A stretch of DNA of 35,381 nucleotides from JAOUEA01 sp041287635 (GTDB taxonomy: Bacteria > Actinomycetota > UBA4738 > HRBIN12), in NCBI GenBank assembly GCA_041287635.1, contig JBGGNG010000093.1:1-35381 (forward strand), read 5' to 3'. Shown here in pieces: positions 22,699-30,600 of this stretch (position 1 is its first letter; every line of letters starts with the position of its first letter). The translations under genes were made by a program, and so were the position numbers. The notes under the pieces are model-generated. The model saw nothing but the letters and a program-made list of their open reading frames with translations, made no database searches and was not told the origin of the DNA.

Positions 22699-23265
22699 AT
22701 GCGCATCGTCGCCGGCTCCGCCAAGGGGGTGAGGTTGGGACCGGTCCCGCCGCCCGTACGCCCTATCTCCGACCGGGCCCGTGAGGGGCTGTTCTCGAGC
22801 CTGGGGCCCGAGGTGCTCGAGGGGGCCGTGGTCCTCGACCTGTACGCCGGCACGGGGGCCGCGGGCATCGAGGCGCTCTCCCGGGGGGCAGAGCGCGCCG
22901 TGTTCGTCGACCGGGCTCCCGCCGCAGTGAGCGCGATCAAAGGGAACCTGGCTGCCACGAAGCTCGCCGCCCGGGGCGAGGTCGTGCCCTCGGCCGTCGC
23001 CCGTTTCACTGCGAGGGACGACCTGCCGGGGGCACCGTACGACCTCGTGATCTGCGATCCTCCGTACGACCTGGGGAGTCCGGACGTGGACGACGTGCTG
23101 CGGGAACTGGCCGATGGGTGGCTGCGACCCGAGACCTGGACCGTCGTCTTGACCCGGGGTCACAAGAGTTCCATGCCTGTCATTCCGCTACACTGGGCGG
23201 TCGCGAGGCAGCTTCGCTACGGCGACAGCCTCGTGATCCTGTTCCGGCCGGAAGGATCTACCTGA
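22699..23265 (+). CDS. rsmD: 16S rRNA (guanine(966)-N2)-methyltransferase RsmD
   Basis: 188 residues. The start MRIVAGSAKGVRL is the RsmD signature (M-R-(I/V)-(I/V)-x-G-x-x-(K/R)-G-x-x-L), followed by RPISDRAREGLFSSL, the SAM-binding LDLYAGTGAAGIEALSRGA and the catalytic DPPYDLG (N6/N2 adenine/guanine methylase type D-P-P-Y). It methylates G966 of 16S rRNA during 30S assembly. It sits between recG and coaD, the common order in Actinobacteria and many other phyla. No ribosome site; probable leaderless transcript. Confidence 0.95.
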   Translation: MRIVAGSAKGVRLGPVPPPVRPISDRAREGLFSSLGPEVLEGAVVLDLYAGTGAAGIEALSRGAERAVFVDRAPAAVSAIKGNLAATKLAARGEVVPSAVARFTARDDLPGAPYDLVICDPPYDLGSPDVDDVLRELADGWLRPETWTVVLTRGHKSSMPVIPLHWAVARQLRYGDSLVILFRPEGST

Positions 23266-23278
23266 GAGCTGGCCATAG

Positions 23279-23313
23279 CGACCGGCCGATCACGACCGGC
23301 CAACGACGACCGG
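23279..23313 (+). repeat. Three direct repeats of CGACCGG(CC) at 14-nt period before coaD
   Basis: Copies start at 23279, 23293 and 23307, each separated by exactly 14 nt; the last merges into the coaD ribosome site GGGAGG. May be a regulatory leader element or chance in a high-GC spacer. Confidence 0.45.
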
Positions 23314-23322
23314 GAGGTTCCA

Positions 23323-23817
23323 TTGGGCCTGACCGCCCTGTGTCCGGGGACGTTCGATCCCGTCACCAACGGTCACCTCGACATCATCGAGCGTGCGAGC
23401 CAGACGTTCGAGACCGTCGTGGTGGCGGTGCTCGAGAACCCCGCCAAACTACCGATGTTCAGCATCGACGAACGCGTCGCGATGCTCGAGAAGGCATGCG
23501 CCGGCATGACCGGTGTCGAGGTCGAGGCGTTCAAGGGGCTGCTGGTCGATTTCGCCCGCTCACGCGGTGACGCCGTGATTGTGAAGGGCCTGCGGGCGGT
23601 CTCCGACTACGAGTTCGAGATCCAGATGGCACAGATGAACCACCGTCTTGCCCGGGTCGAGACCCTCTTCATGCCGACGAACCCCTCGTGGTCGTTCCTC
23701 TCGTCCTCGCTCGTGAAGGAGGTCGCCCGGTTCGGTGGCGACGTCGAGGGACTGGTGCCCGACGAGGTCCGCACGCTGCTGCGGGAGCGCCTCGTGAGCG
23801 AGCGGGGTGGCCGCTGA
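23323..23817 (+). CDS. coaD: Phosphopantetheine adenylyltransferase
   Basis: 164 residues. It transfers AMP to 4'-phosphopantetheine in CoA synthesis (cytoplasm). The nucleotidyltransferase motif is PGTFDPVTNGHLDII (T/H-x-G-H), with KGLRAVSDYEFEIQMAQMN and the late SFLSSSLVKEVARFGGDVEGLVP (S-S-S-x-(V/I)-K-E motif). TTG 23323 is chosen because GGGAGG lies 5 nt upstream and homologues start here. Its TGA overlaps the ATG of the next gene by one base, so translation is coupled. Confidence 0.95.
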   Translation: MGLTALCPGTFDPVTNGHLDIIERASQTFETVVVAVLENPAKLPMFSIDERVAMLEKACAGMTGVEVEAFKGLLVDFARSRGDAVIVKGLRAVSDYEFEIQMAQMNHRLARVETLFMPTNPSWSFLSSSLVKEVARFGGDVEGLVPDEVRTLLRERLVSERGGR

Positions 23818-24398
23818 TGGACATCACCGCCCGCCTGAACCATCTGGACGAGATGGTCCGAGAGGCCAAGGCGATGCCGCTGTCGTCGTCGGTGCTGGTG
23901 AACCGAGACGAGGTGCTCGACCTGATCAACGAGATGCAGGAGGCCTTGCCCGACGAGATCAAGCAGGCTCGGTGGGTCGTGAAGGATCGCGAGGATCTGC
24001 TCGCGAAGGCCCGCGCCGACGCCGAGGCCATCGTGCAGCAAGCCCATGACGAGCAGCTGAAGATGGCCCGTCAGGAAGCCGTGGTCTCTCGGGCTGCCGA
24101 GGAGGCCGAGCGCGCGTTGGCCGAGGCGGACGAGCAGGCCCGGGCGATGCGCCGCGAGGCGGAGGCGTACGTCGACGCCAAGCTGGCGCAATTCGAGATC
24201 GCGTTGCGCCGCATCCTCGAGGATTCCCAATCGTCCTCGCGCGCCCTCGCGAAGACCCTCGACCAGGTCGAGGTCGGGCGAGAGAAGCTGCGCACCCCCG
24301 GCACCGCGGCCGAGCAGGAGTTCGGTGGGTCCGACGAGGACGCCCACGAGGGCCGCCCCTCGCGCGAGACGCCGCTCTTCGACGAGGAGGAACGATGA
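23817..24398 (+). CDS. SepIVA-like septal coiled-coil protein (DivIVA superfamily)
   Basis: 193 residues. The N-terminus MDITARLNHLDEMVREAKAM followed by VNRDEVLDLINEMQEALPDEI corresponds to the region of mycobacterial SepIVA (Rv2927c): an acidic VPRG/VNRDE-type motif and D-x-I-x-x-(I/M)-x-x-A-(I/L)-P. A long coiled coil follows (about 55-150, Ala/Glu/Arg heptads, RADAEAIVQQAHDEQLKMA), then YVDAKLAQFE, which closely matches SepIVA's YVDNKLAEFE. The C-terminus is acidic and disordered. SepIVA is essential for septum formation in mycobacteria. Position between coaD and DUF177/rnc matches the mycobacterial order. It is shorter than SepIVA (about 245). It overlaps coaD by 1 nt and DUF177 by 4 nt. 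Confidence 0.78.
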   Translation: MDITARLNHLDEMVREAKAMPLSSSVLVNRDEVLDLINEMQEALPDEIKQARWVVKDREDLLAKARADAEAIVQQAHDEQLKMARQEAVVSRAAEEAERALAEADEQARAMRREAEAYVDAKLAQFEIALRRILEDSQSSSRALAKTLDQVEVGREKLRTPGTAAEQEFGGSDEDAHEGRPSRETPLFDEEER

Positions 24399-24907
24399 TC
24401 GCGGAGATCGACGTCCGCGACCTGATCGGACAGCCGGGGTCCTCGAAGCAGCATGCCGTGGCCGAGCCCCTCGTCGGCCTCGGCACCGAGCTCGCCCGCC
24501 TCCGCGATGACGTGCCGATCCGGGGGGATCTGCTGCTCGAGGCCCTGGTCGAAGGCATCCTCGTCTCCGGCACGGTCCGGGGAACCCTCGCGCTGCGGTG
24601 CGCCCGCTGCCTCAAGGAGTTCGAACAGCCCGTGGCCGTCGAGGTGCACGAGATGTTCGTGGTCGATCCCGAGCCCGACACCGACGACTACCCGCTCGAC
24701 CCTGAGGGCGCGCTCGAGCTCGACCAGATGCTCCGCGACGTGATCGGGGTCGAGCTGCCCTTCTCCCCGTTGTGCCGGCCCGAGTGCCAGGGCTTGTGCC
24801 CTGTCTGCGGGGGAGATCGCAACCTGGGCGAGTGCCCCGGGCACGTGGAGGTCGACCCGCGTTGGGCGGCCCTCGAACAGCTCGCCCCCATGCTCGACGA
24901 GAACTGA
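24395..24907 (+). CDS. DUF177 / YceD-family metal-binding protein
   Basis: 170 residues. DUF177 proteins occur directly before rpmF in most bacteria and have been linked to 23S rRNA maturation; the biochemical role is not settled. Visible: RGTLALRCARCLKEFEQPV (family core, C-x-R-C), an acidic middle YPLDPEGALELDQMLRDVI, then a Cys-rich stretch CRPECQGLCPVCGGDRNLGEC that probably binds zinc. ATG 24395 overlaps the previous stop by 4 nt (ATGA). It ends 29 nt before rpmF, completing the usual pair. Confidence 0.93.
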   Translation: MIAEIDVRDLIGQPGSSKQHAVAEPLVGLGTELARLRDDVPIRGDLLLEALVEGILVSGTVRGTLALRCARCLKEFEQPVAVEVHEMFVVDPEPDTDDYPLDPEGALELDQMLRDVIGVELPFSPLCRPECQGLCPVCGGDRNLGECPGHVEVDPRWAALEQLAPMLDEN

Positions 24908-24936
24908 ACCTGACCGGAGACGATAAGGAGCGACAG

Positions 24937-25113
24937 ATGGCGGTCCCGAAGAAGAAGCAGAGCAAGTCACGCGGCGACAAGCGCGCCGCCAATTGGAAGG
25001 CGTCGGCGCCCGCGTACGCCGAGTGCCCACAGTGCAAGCAGCCCAAGCTCTCCCACAGGGTCTGCGGCAACTGCGGCTACTACGCGGGCCGGCAGGCGAT
25101 CGAGGTCGAGTAA
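24937..25113 (+). CDS. rpmF: 50S ribosomal protein L32
   Basis: 58 residues: MAVPKKKQSKSRGDKRAANW at the start, then a zinc ribbon CPQC...CGNC (positions 30-46). It is part of the large ribosomal subunit near the peptide exit region. All four Cys are present, so this is the zinc-binding form, consistent with the zinc form of L28 at 19580-19780. ATG 24937 follows AAGGAG at 7-nt spacing. The next gene, rnc, starts 7 nt after the stop. Confidence 0.97.
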   Translation: MAVPKKKQSKSRGDKRAANWKASAPAYAECPQCKQPKLSHRVCGNCGYYAGRQAIEVE

Positions 25114-25119
25114 CCCGTC

Positions 25120-25896
25120 GTGGCCGAACCGCAGGCCGACGCCCGGGCGATGCCCGGGGCGACGATGCCGCTGGAGACCCTCGACGCTGCCCTCGGCGTG
25201 ACGTTCTCCGACCCCGCGCTGCGCGAAGCGGCGTTGACGCACCGCTCGTTCGCGTTCGAGCGGGGGCTCACGGTGACGAACGAACGCCTGGAGTTCCTGG
25301 GGGATTCGGTGCTCGGACTCGTCGTCACCGACATGGCCTACGCCACGTTCCCCGACCTGCCCGAGGGTTCCCTCGCGAAGCTGCGGGCGGCGATCGTGAA
25401 CATGGCGGCGCTCGCCGACGTGGCGCGGTCCCGGGGGCTCGGCGACGTCGTGCTGCTCGGTAAGGGGGAGGAGCAGAGCGGCGGCCGCGACAAGTCGTCG
25501 ATCCTCGCCGATGCGCTCGAGGCCGTCTTCGGTGCCGTCTACCTCGACCGGGGGCTCGCGGTGGCTACGGAGCTCATCGAGCGACTGTTCCGGCCACGGA
25601 TGGAGGCGTACGTGCGTGGCGAGGGCGACCGCGACTACAAGACGATCCTGCAGGAGCTCGCCTCACAAGCGTTGCGCTCGATGCCCGAGTACCGGCTCGA
25701 GGAGCGAGGTCCGGACCACGAGAAGGAGTTCACGGCCACCGTGCACCTGGGCGGCGAGCCGATGGGGACCGGCATCGGCCGGTCCAAGAAGGAGGCCGAA
25801 CAGCGGGCGGCCGCCGAGGCGTTCGCACGCATCTCCGAACGCCTGGCGCCGGAGTCGGAAGGCCTCGTGAGGGGGGACCAGGGTGGAGCTGCCTGA
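25120..25896 (+). CDS. rnc: Ribonuclease III
   Basis: 258 residues. It cleaves double-stranded RNA, including rRNA precursors. The signature NERLEFLGDSVLGLVV carries the catalytic Glu/Asp; a second acidic cluster is LADALEAVFGAVYLD. The C-terminal dsRNA-binding domain starts DYKTILQELASQAL and ends GRSKKEAEQRAAAEAF. GTG 25120 has only a weak ribosome site, so translation may depend on reinitiation after rpmF (6 nt away). Its 3' end overlaps mutM by 14 nt. Confidence 0.95.
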   Translation: MAEPQADARAMPGATMPLETLDAALGVTFSDPALREAALTHRSFAFERGLTVTNERLEFLGDSVLGLVVTDMAYATFPDLPEGSLAKLRAAIVNMAALADVARSRGLGDVVLLGKGEEQSGGRDKSSILADALEAVFGAVYLDRGLAVATELIERLFRPRMEAYVRGEGDRDYKTILQELASQALRSMPEYRLEERGPDHEKEFTATVHLGGEPMGTGIGRSKKEAEQRAAAEAFARISERLAPESEGLVRGDQGGAA

Positions 25897-26725
25897 AGTC
25901 GAAGTGATGCGCCGCGACCTCGAGAAAGACGTCGTTGGGCTGCGCATCAAGGACGCCGAGGTCAAGGGCTCGAAGAACGCGATGCGCGTGATCCGGCGTC
26001 ACAAGACGCGGAAGGACTTCACCTCGCGCCTGATCGGCCGCAAGATCGCCAAGGTCGAGCGGCGGGGCAAGTACATCCTCATCACCCTCGACTCGAGCGA
26101 TGTGTTGGTCGTGCACTTCGGCATGAGCGGACAGTTCCATCGGGGCACGGGCCGTGTCGCGATGCCGCCCCACACGCACGTCGTGCTGACGTTCCAACAA
26201 CGTGGTGACCTCCGATACGTCGATCCGCGCACGTTCGGTGAGTTGTTCGTGACGGGCGGCGACGACCTCGGCAAGGTGAAGGAGCTCCAACACCTCGCCA
26301 TCGACCCGCTCGATCAGGTGTTCACCTGGCCCACGTTCCAGTTCCTGCTCGCCGACAGGGCCTCGAAGATGAAGCAGCTCATGATGGACCAGAAGTTCAT
26401 CTCGGGGCTCGGCAACATCTACTCCGACGAGGTGCTGTTTCACGCGGGCATCCGCTACGACCGCATGAGCGACGCGCTGTCCTCCCAGGAGGTCCGACGG
26501 CTCTACCGGGCGATCCAGGAGGTACTGCAGGAGGCGATCAAGCTCCGGGGCACGACCCTCGACGACGAGGCCTACGTCGATCTGTTCGGCAACCCGGGGG
26601 AGTACGGTCCAGAGCTCAAGGTCTACGGGCGCCTCGGGCTGCCCTGCCGTCGGTGCCGAACGCCGATCGAGAGCGTGAAGATCTCGCAGCGAAGCTCGTT
26701 CTACTGCCCGCAGTGCCAGAGCTGA
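25883..26725 (+). CDS. mutM: Formamidopyrimidine-DNA glycosylase (MutM/Fpg), N-terminal catalytic Pro not encoded
   Basis: 280 residues. It removes oxidised purines (8-oxoG) and nicks the AP site. The body is intact: RRGKY (the Fpg Lys57 region), HFGMSGQ, VDPRTFGELF, helix-2-turn-helix GLGNIYSDEVLF and the zinc finger CRRC...QRSSFYCPQC with its DNA-contact Arg. But the only possible start, GTG 25883, gives M-E-L-P-E-V-E instead of M-P-E-L-P-E-V-E: Pro2, the Schiff-base nucleophile, is absent. In-frame codons before it are GGG GGG ACC AGG and then TGA, with no alternative start. The ribosome site GAGGGGGG supports this GTG. Activity may be altered, or a 3-base change could be local. Overlaps rnc by 14 nt. 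Confidence 0.92.
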   Translation: MELPEVEVMRRDLEKDVVGLRIKDAEVKGSKNAMRVIRRHKTRKDFTSRLIGRKIAKVERRGKYILITLDSSDVLVVHFGMSGQFHRGTGRVAMPPHTHVVLTFQQRGDLRYVDPRTFGELFVTGGDDLGKVKELQHLAIDPLDQVFTWPTFQFLLADRASKMKQLMMDQKFISGLGNIYSDEVLFHAGIRYDRMSDALSSQEVRRLYRAIQEVLQEAIKLRGTTLDDEAYVDLFGNPGEYGPELKVYGRLGLPCRRCRTPIESVKISQRSSFYCPQCQS

Positions 26726-26735
26726 TCGACGACGT

Positions 26736-27323
26736 TCAGACGAGCTCGGCGCCCGCCTCCCGCATCCGGGCCAGGGCGGTCGCTCCGTCGCCGGGTTGGA
26801 GCTCGACCGCGCGCACGGCGTCGGTCAACACCTCGACCGGGTAGCCGAGCATCCTCGCATCGAGGACGGTCTCGACTACGCAGTAGTCGGTGGCCAGTCC
26901 GCAGATCACGAGACGCTCGATGCCGTTCGCCTCGAGCATCTCGTGCAACAGAGTGTCTCCCCGTTCACCCGAGAGGGGATCGCGCACGCTGAATCCGGAG
27001 TAGCCGTCACGGCCGTCGTGGCCCTTGCGCACGACCTCACTGTCGGCCACGAGCAGATCTCCGTGGAACGCCGCTCCGTGGGTGTCCTCGACGCAGTGCA
27101 CCGGCCAGATGCCTCCGTCCCGCTGGAAGTGAGGGGTGTGCTCTGGGTGCCAGTCCTGTGTGTAGACGACCTGTGCTCCCGCCTCTCGCGCCCGCTCGAC
27201 CTCGGCGTTGACGATCGGCACGATCTGCTCGCCGCCCGCGACGTAGAGGCTGCCCGACGGGTCGGCGAAGTCGTTCTGAACGTCGACGACGAGCAGGGCG
27301 GTCCGGGCATCGTAGGTTGCCAT
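26736..27323 (-). CDS. pncA: Nicotinamidase (isochorismatase-fold hydrolase)
   Basis: 195 residues. It deamidates nicotinamide to nicotinate in NAD salvage; the same fold is the pyrazinamide activator in mycobacteria. Catalytic triad: Asp in LLVVDVQNDF, Lys in EVVRKG, Cys in GLATDYCV; metal-site residues are in TQDWHPEHTPHF. ATG 27323 lies 8 nt after a TACATT box, suggesting a leaderless message. The gene is on the minus strand inside an otherwise rightward block (mutM ends 10 nt before its stop), divergent from acylphosphatase. Confidence 0.92.
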   Translation of the reverse strand: MATYDARTALLVVDVQNDFADPSGSLYVAGGEQIVPIVNAEVERAREAGAQVVYTQDWHPEHTPHFQRDGGIWPVHCVEDTHGAAFHGDLLVADSEVVRKGHDGRDGYSGFSVRDPLSGERGDTLLHEMLEANGIERLVICGLATDYCVVETVLDARMLGYPVEVLTDAVRAVELQPGDGATALARMREAGAELV

Positions 27324-27331
27324 GGCCGCTC

Positions 27332-27337
27332 AATGTA
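27332..27337 (-). promoter_or_regulatory. Predicted -10 box (leaderless) of pncA
   Basis: Minus-strand TACATT followed by 8 nt and ATG 27323. Confidence 0.5.
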
Positions 27338-27359
27338 CCGAACACGAGGCCGGTCAACG

Positions 27360-27377
27360 GGTGCCGCCGGTGGCACC
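27360..27377. repeat. Palindrome GGTGCC-N6-GGCACC abutting the acylphosphatase start
   Basis: A perfect 6-6-6 inverted repeat in the 54-nt region between pncA and the acylphosphatase gene. It could be an operator or a leader hairpin. Confidence 0.45.
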
Positions 27378-27656
27378 ATGGGGGTTGTGCGCAGGGTCCA
27401 CGTGGAGGTCCGGGGGCAGGTGCAGGGGGTCTTCTTCCGGGCGTCATGCGTCGAGCGGGCGCGAGCGCTCGGTCTCGGCGGATGGGTCCGTAACACGCTC
27501 GACGGCGGTGTCGAGGCGGAGTTCGAGGGCGAGTCCGACGCGGTCGATGCGATCGTCGCCTGGTGCGCCGAGGGTCCGCCGTTCGCTCGGGTCGAACAGG
27601 TCGACCTGCGGCAGGAGCAGCCGACGGGTGAGCGGGAGTTTCGCGTCGCCCGGTAG
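27378..27656 (+). CDS. acyP: Acylphosphatase
   Basis: 92 residues. The fold mark is VHVEVRGQVQGVFFRASCVE (catalytic Arg in FFRA) followed by GLGGWVRNTLDGGVEAEFEG (catalytic Asn in V-R-N-T). It hydrolyses acyl phosphates in the cytoplasm. The usual neighbour is smc, which follows after 42 nt, as in many Actinobacteria. ATG 27378 directly follows a palindrome; an in-frame GTG at 27387 would start MRRVHVEV, as many homologues do, and is equally possible. No ribosome site precedes either. Confidence 0.92.
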   Translation: MGVVRRVHVEVRGQVQGVFFRASCVERARALGLGGWVRNTLDGGVEAEFEGESDAVDAIVAWCAEGPPFARVEQVDLRQEQPTGEREFRVAR

Positions 27657-27684
27657 CCTCCACCGGTCAGAATCACATCCCTGT

Positions 27685-27690
27685 TAGCAT
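27685..27690 (+). promoter_or_regulatory. Predicted -10 box (leaderless) of smc
   Basis: TAGCAT followed by 8 nt and ATG 27699. Confidence 0.5.
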
Positions 27691-27698
27691 CCGCCCAC

Positions 27699-30600
27699 AT
27701 GTTCCTCCGGTCGATCACGATCCGCGGGTTCAAGTCGTTCGCGGACAAGACGGTGCTCGAGTTCATCCCCGGCGTGTCGGTCATCGTCGGGCCCAACGGC
27801 TCGGGCAAGTCCAACCTGGTCGACGCCATCAGTTGGGTGCTCGGCGAGCAGGGTGCCCGCTCGCTCCGGGGCGGGCACATGGCCGACGTGATCTTCGCCG
27901 GGACGCCCTCCCGACCCGCCCTCGGCATGGCCGAGGTGAAGCTCGTGATCGACAACTCCGCGGGCAAGATCCCTGTGCCGATGAGCGAGATCGAGGTGGC
28001 GCGCACGATCTTCCGGTCGGGGGAGTCCGAGTACCGCATCAACGGCCAGGTCGTACGCCTGCTCGACGTGCAGGAGCTGCTCTCCGAGACCGGCATCGGG
28101 CGCGCGCTGCACACCGTGGTCGGACAAGGTCAGCTCGAGGAGGTGCTCCTGGCCAAGCCGGAGGACCGTCGCAAGTACATCGAGGAGGCCGCGGGCGTTG
28201 CGAAGCACCGCCGCCGCAAGGAACGCGCCGAGCGCAAGCTCGCGAACCTCGACCAGGACCTGCTGCGCCTCGCCGACGTGCTCGCCGAGCTGCGTCGGCA
28301 GTTGAAGCCGCTGCAGCAGCAGGCGGAGATGGCGAAGAAGCACGAGACGCTCACGACCGAGGCGGAGACGCTCTCCCGCACGCTCGCGGCCGCTCGACTC
28401 CGCGCCCTGCTCCGTGAGAGGGATCGCCGAGCCGAGGGGTGGCAGCGGGGCCTCGACGAGCGCACCGGCGCCCGCGAGCGACTCGACGCCCTCGACGGCG
28501 AGGTGCTCGCCGCCGCCGACGCCCGGGCAGCGGCGTCGACCGCGCTGGCCGAGGCCGAGGTCGCGTTCCGCAGCACCGCCGAGGACCGGCGCCGAGCCGA
28601 GCGATCCTTCCGCGAGGCCGTGCAGCACGAAGGAGCGGCGCGCGAACAGCTCGCGTCGCACGCCTCGCGGGCCGCCCGGGTCGATGCGGTCGACACCGAG
28701 ATCGCTCGCATCGAGGCCGAGCTGACCGAGGTCGTCGCCGAGCTCGAGCTCAGCGAGCGCGAGCTCGAGGCGGCCGAGGTGGCCTTCCGTGCGGCGGAGG
28801 AGGACCGCCACCGCATCGAGGAGCTGCGGCGGCGGGCCGGCGAGGCGGCCGCCGGCCGCCGAGCCGAGGTCGACGCGCTCGAGCGCTCGCTCGCGTCGAG
28901 CGAGCGGGAGCGGGAGCGGCTGGCGGGGTCGCTGGGTGCGGTGCGCGAACGCATCGCGGAGGTCGAGGACGAACGTGCCGGACTCGAAACCGAGATCGAG
29001 ACGTTCGACGACCAGTCCGCGCCGATGAGCGAGAAGCGGGCAGCGCTCGAGACCGAGCGCCGGGGCCTGGTCGACAAGCTCGAGGAGCTCGACGACGTCC
29101 GGCGCCGGCACGAGGCGCGACGCGACCTGCTCGAGGCGCGGCGGCAGGACATCGAGGAGACGGCGGGTTCCCGCTTCCTCAAGGGGCACAAAGGCCGCGC
29201 GATCGGGTTGCTGAAGGACCTCGTGAAGGTCGAGTCCGGCCTCGAGCGGGCGCTGGTCGCGGCGCTCGGACCGCTCGCCGACGCCGTCGTGTACGACGAC
29301 GGCGACCGGGCGCTGGCCGACGCGCCCGAGGGCGACGGCGCGATCCTCGCGATCGCCTCGGGCGGGCCCGTGCCGATCGGGGTCGCCGGCGAGCGCAAGT
29401 TGCTCGCGGCGGTCGTGGCCGAGCCGGCGGCCCGGGGCATCGCCAGCACCCTGCTCCGAGACGTCTACCTCACCGAGACCGTTCACGAGGCATCGGAGAA
29501 GCAGCACCTGCACCCCACCGCGTCGTTCGTGACCCCCGAGGGCGTGCTCGTCGGGCCGGCCGTGATCCATACGGCAAAGGAAGCTGACGCCCGCGCCCGC
29601 GAGATCAGGGCCGAACTCCTCGTCGTCGCGCACGACCTGTCCGCCACGATGAATGCCCTGAATCCCAGGCGCGAGCGTCTCGAGGAGATCGGTGGCGAGA
29701 TCGACTTCCTGAGGGAACAGATCGAAGCCGCCGACGCTGAGATCACTTCGGTCGCCGAGCGTCTCGCGGGCCTCGAACGCGACCTCAGCGGCATGCGCAA
29801 GGAAGAGGAGCTGCTCGCCCAACGCCTGACCGCGCTCGACGAGACGGTCGCGGTGGCCCGTGAGCGCCTGGTGTCACTCGGGCCGACCGCGTCCGAGCCG
29901 GCGCCCGATCTGCCGCCGACGCCGCAGCCGCCCGTCTCGGCTCGGGTCGCGGTGGAGACGCTGCGTCGCGACCGCTCGGCCCACGATGTGCGGCTGGCGG
30001 CGCTTCGCATCGAGCGCGACGAGCTGTCGACAGACGACCCCGTGGCGATGCGGGCGGCCCTCGAGGCCGCCGAAGCCGCTCGCGCAGCAGCCGAGGCCGA
30101 GGTAGCCCGGGCCGAGGCCGCCGCACTCGCGGCGGCAGGCGCCCGGGACGCCGCCGCTGCCGCCGAGCGCGAGGTCGCCGAACGCGAGGCCACCGTCAAC
30201 AAGGCGTGGCGCGACGCGTCGACCGAGCTCGAGCGCCTGCGCGAGGCCTACGAAGGCGACGACCGCAACCGGGGTGACATCGAGCGGCGCATCCGCGAGG
30301 CAGAGCGGCTGATCCGAGAGGGGCACCAGGCCGATCCCGCGCAGCTCGTCGCCGCGTTGAGCGACGACGACTCGGTGGAGGCGCTCGAGAAGCGATCCGA
30401 GCTGGTGCAGCGCCGCCTCGCCCTGCTGGGACGCGTGAACCTGCTTGCCACCGGCGAGTTCGAGGCCCTGCAGGAACGCCACGACTTCATGGCCCGCGAG
30501 CTCGACGACGTGAAGCACGCCCGCCGCGACCTGCTCGAGGTGATCGCTCAGGTCGATCGTGAGATCACCGCGACGTTCACGACGGCCTACCAGGACGTGG

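Noticed and set aside
23279..23313. CRISPR-like spaced repeats
   Set aside because: The repeats are 7-9 bp with 5-7 nt between them, far below CRISPR repeat and spacer sizes, and no cas gene is present.
25883..26725. mutM as a pseudogene
   Set aside because: Apart from the missing Pro2 the frame and all other motifs, including the zinc finger, are intact, so a functional variant is more likely than decay.
27684..29822. Very long open frame (712 codons) on the minus strand opposite smc
   Set aside because: It mirrors the GC-rich codon pattern of smc, its residues are Leu/Gly/Arg/Asp-rich without any domain, and smc has full motifs in the same place. Similar shadows lie opposite recG (21046-23163), icd (3217-4236), and pckA (17292-19265).
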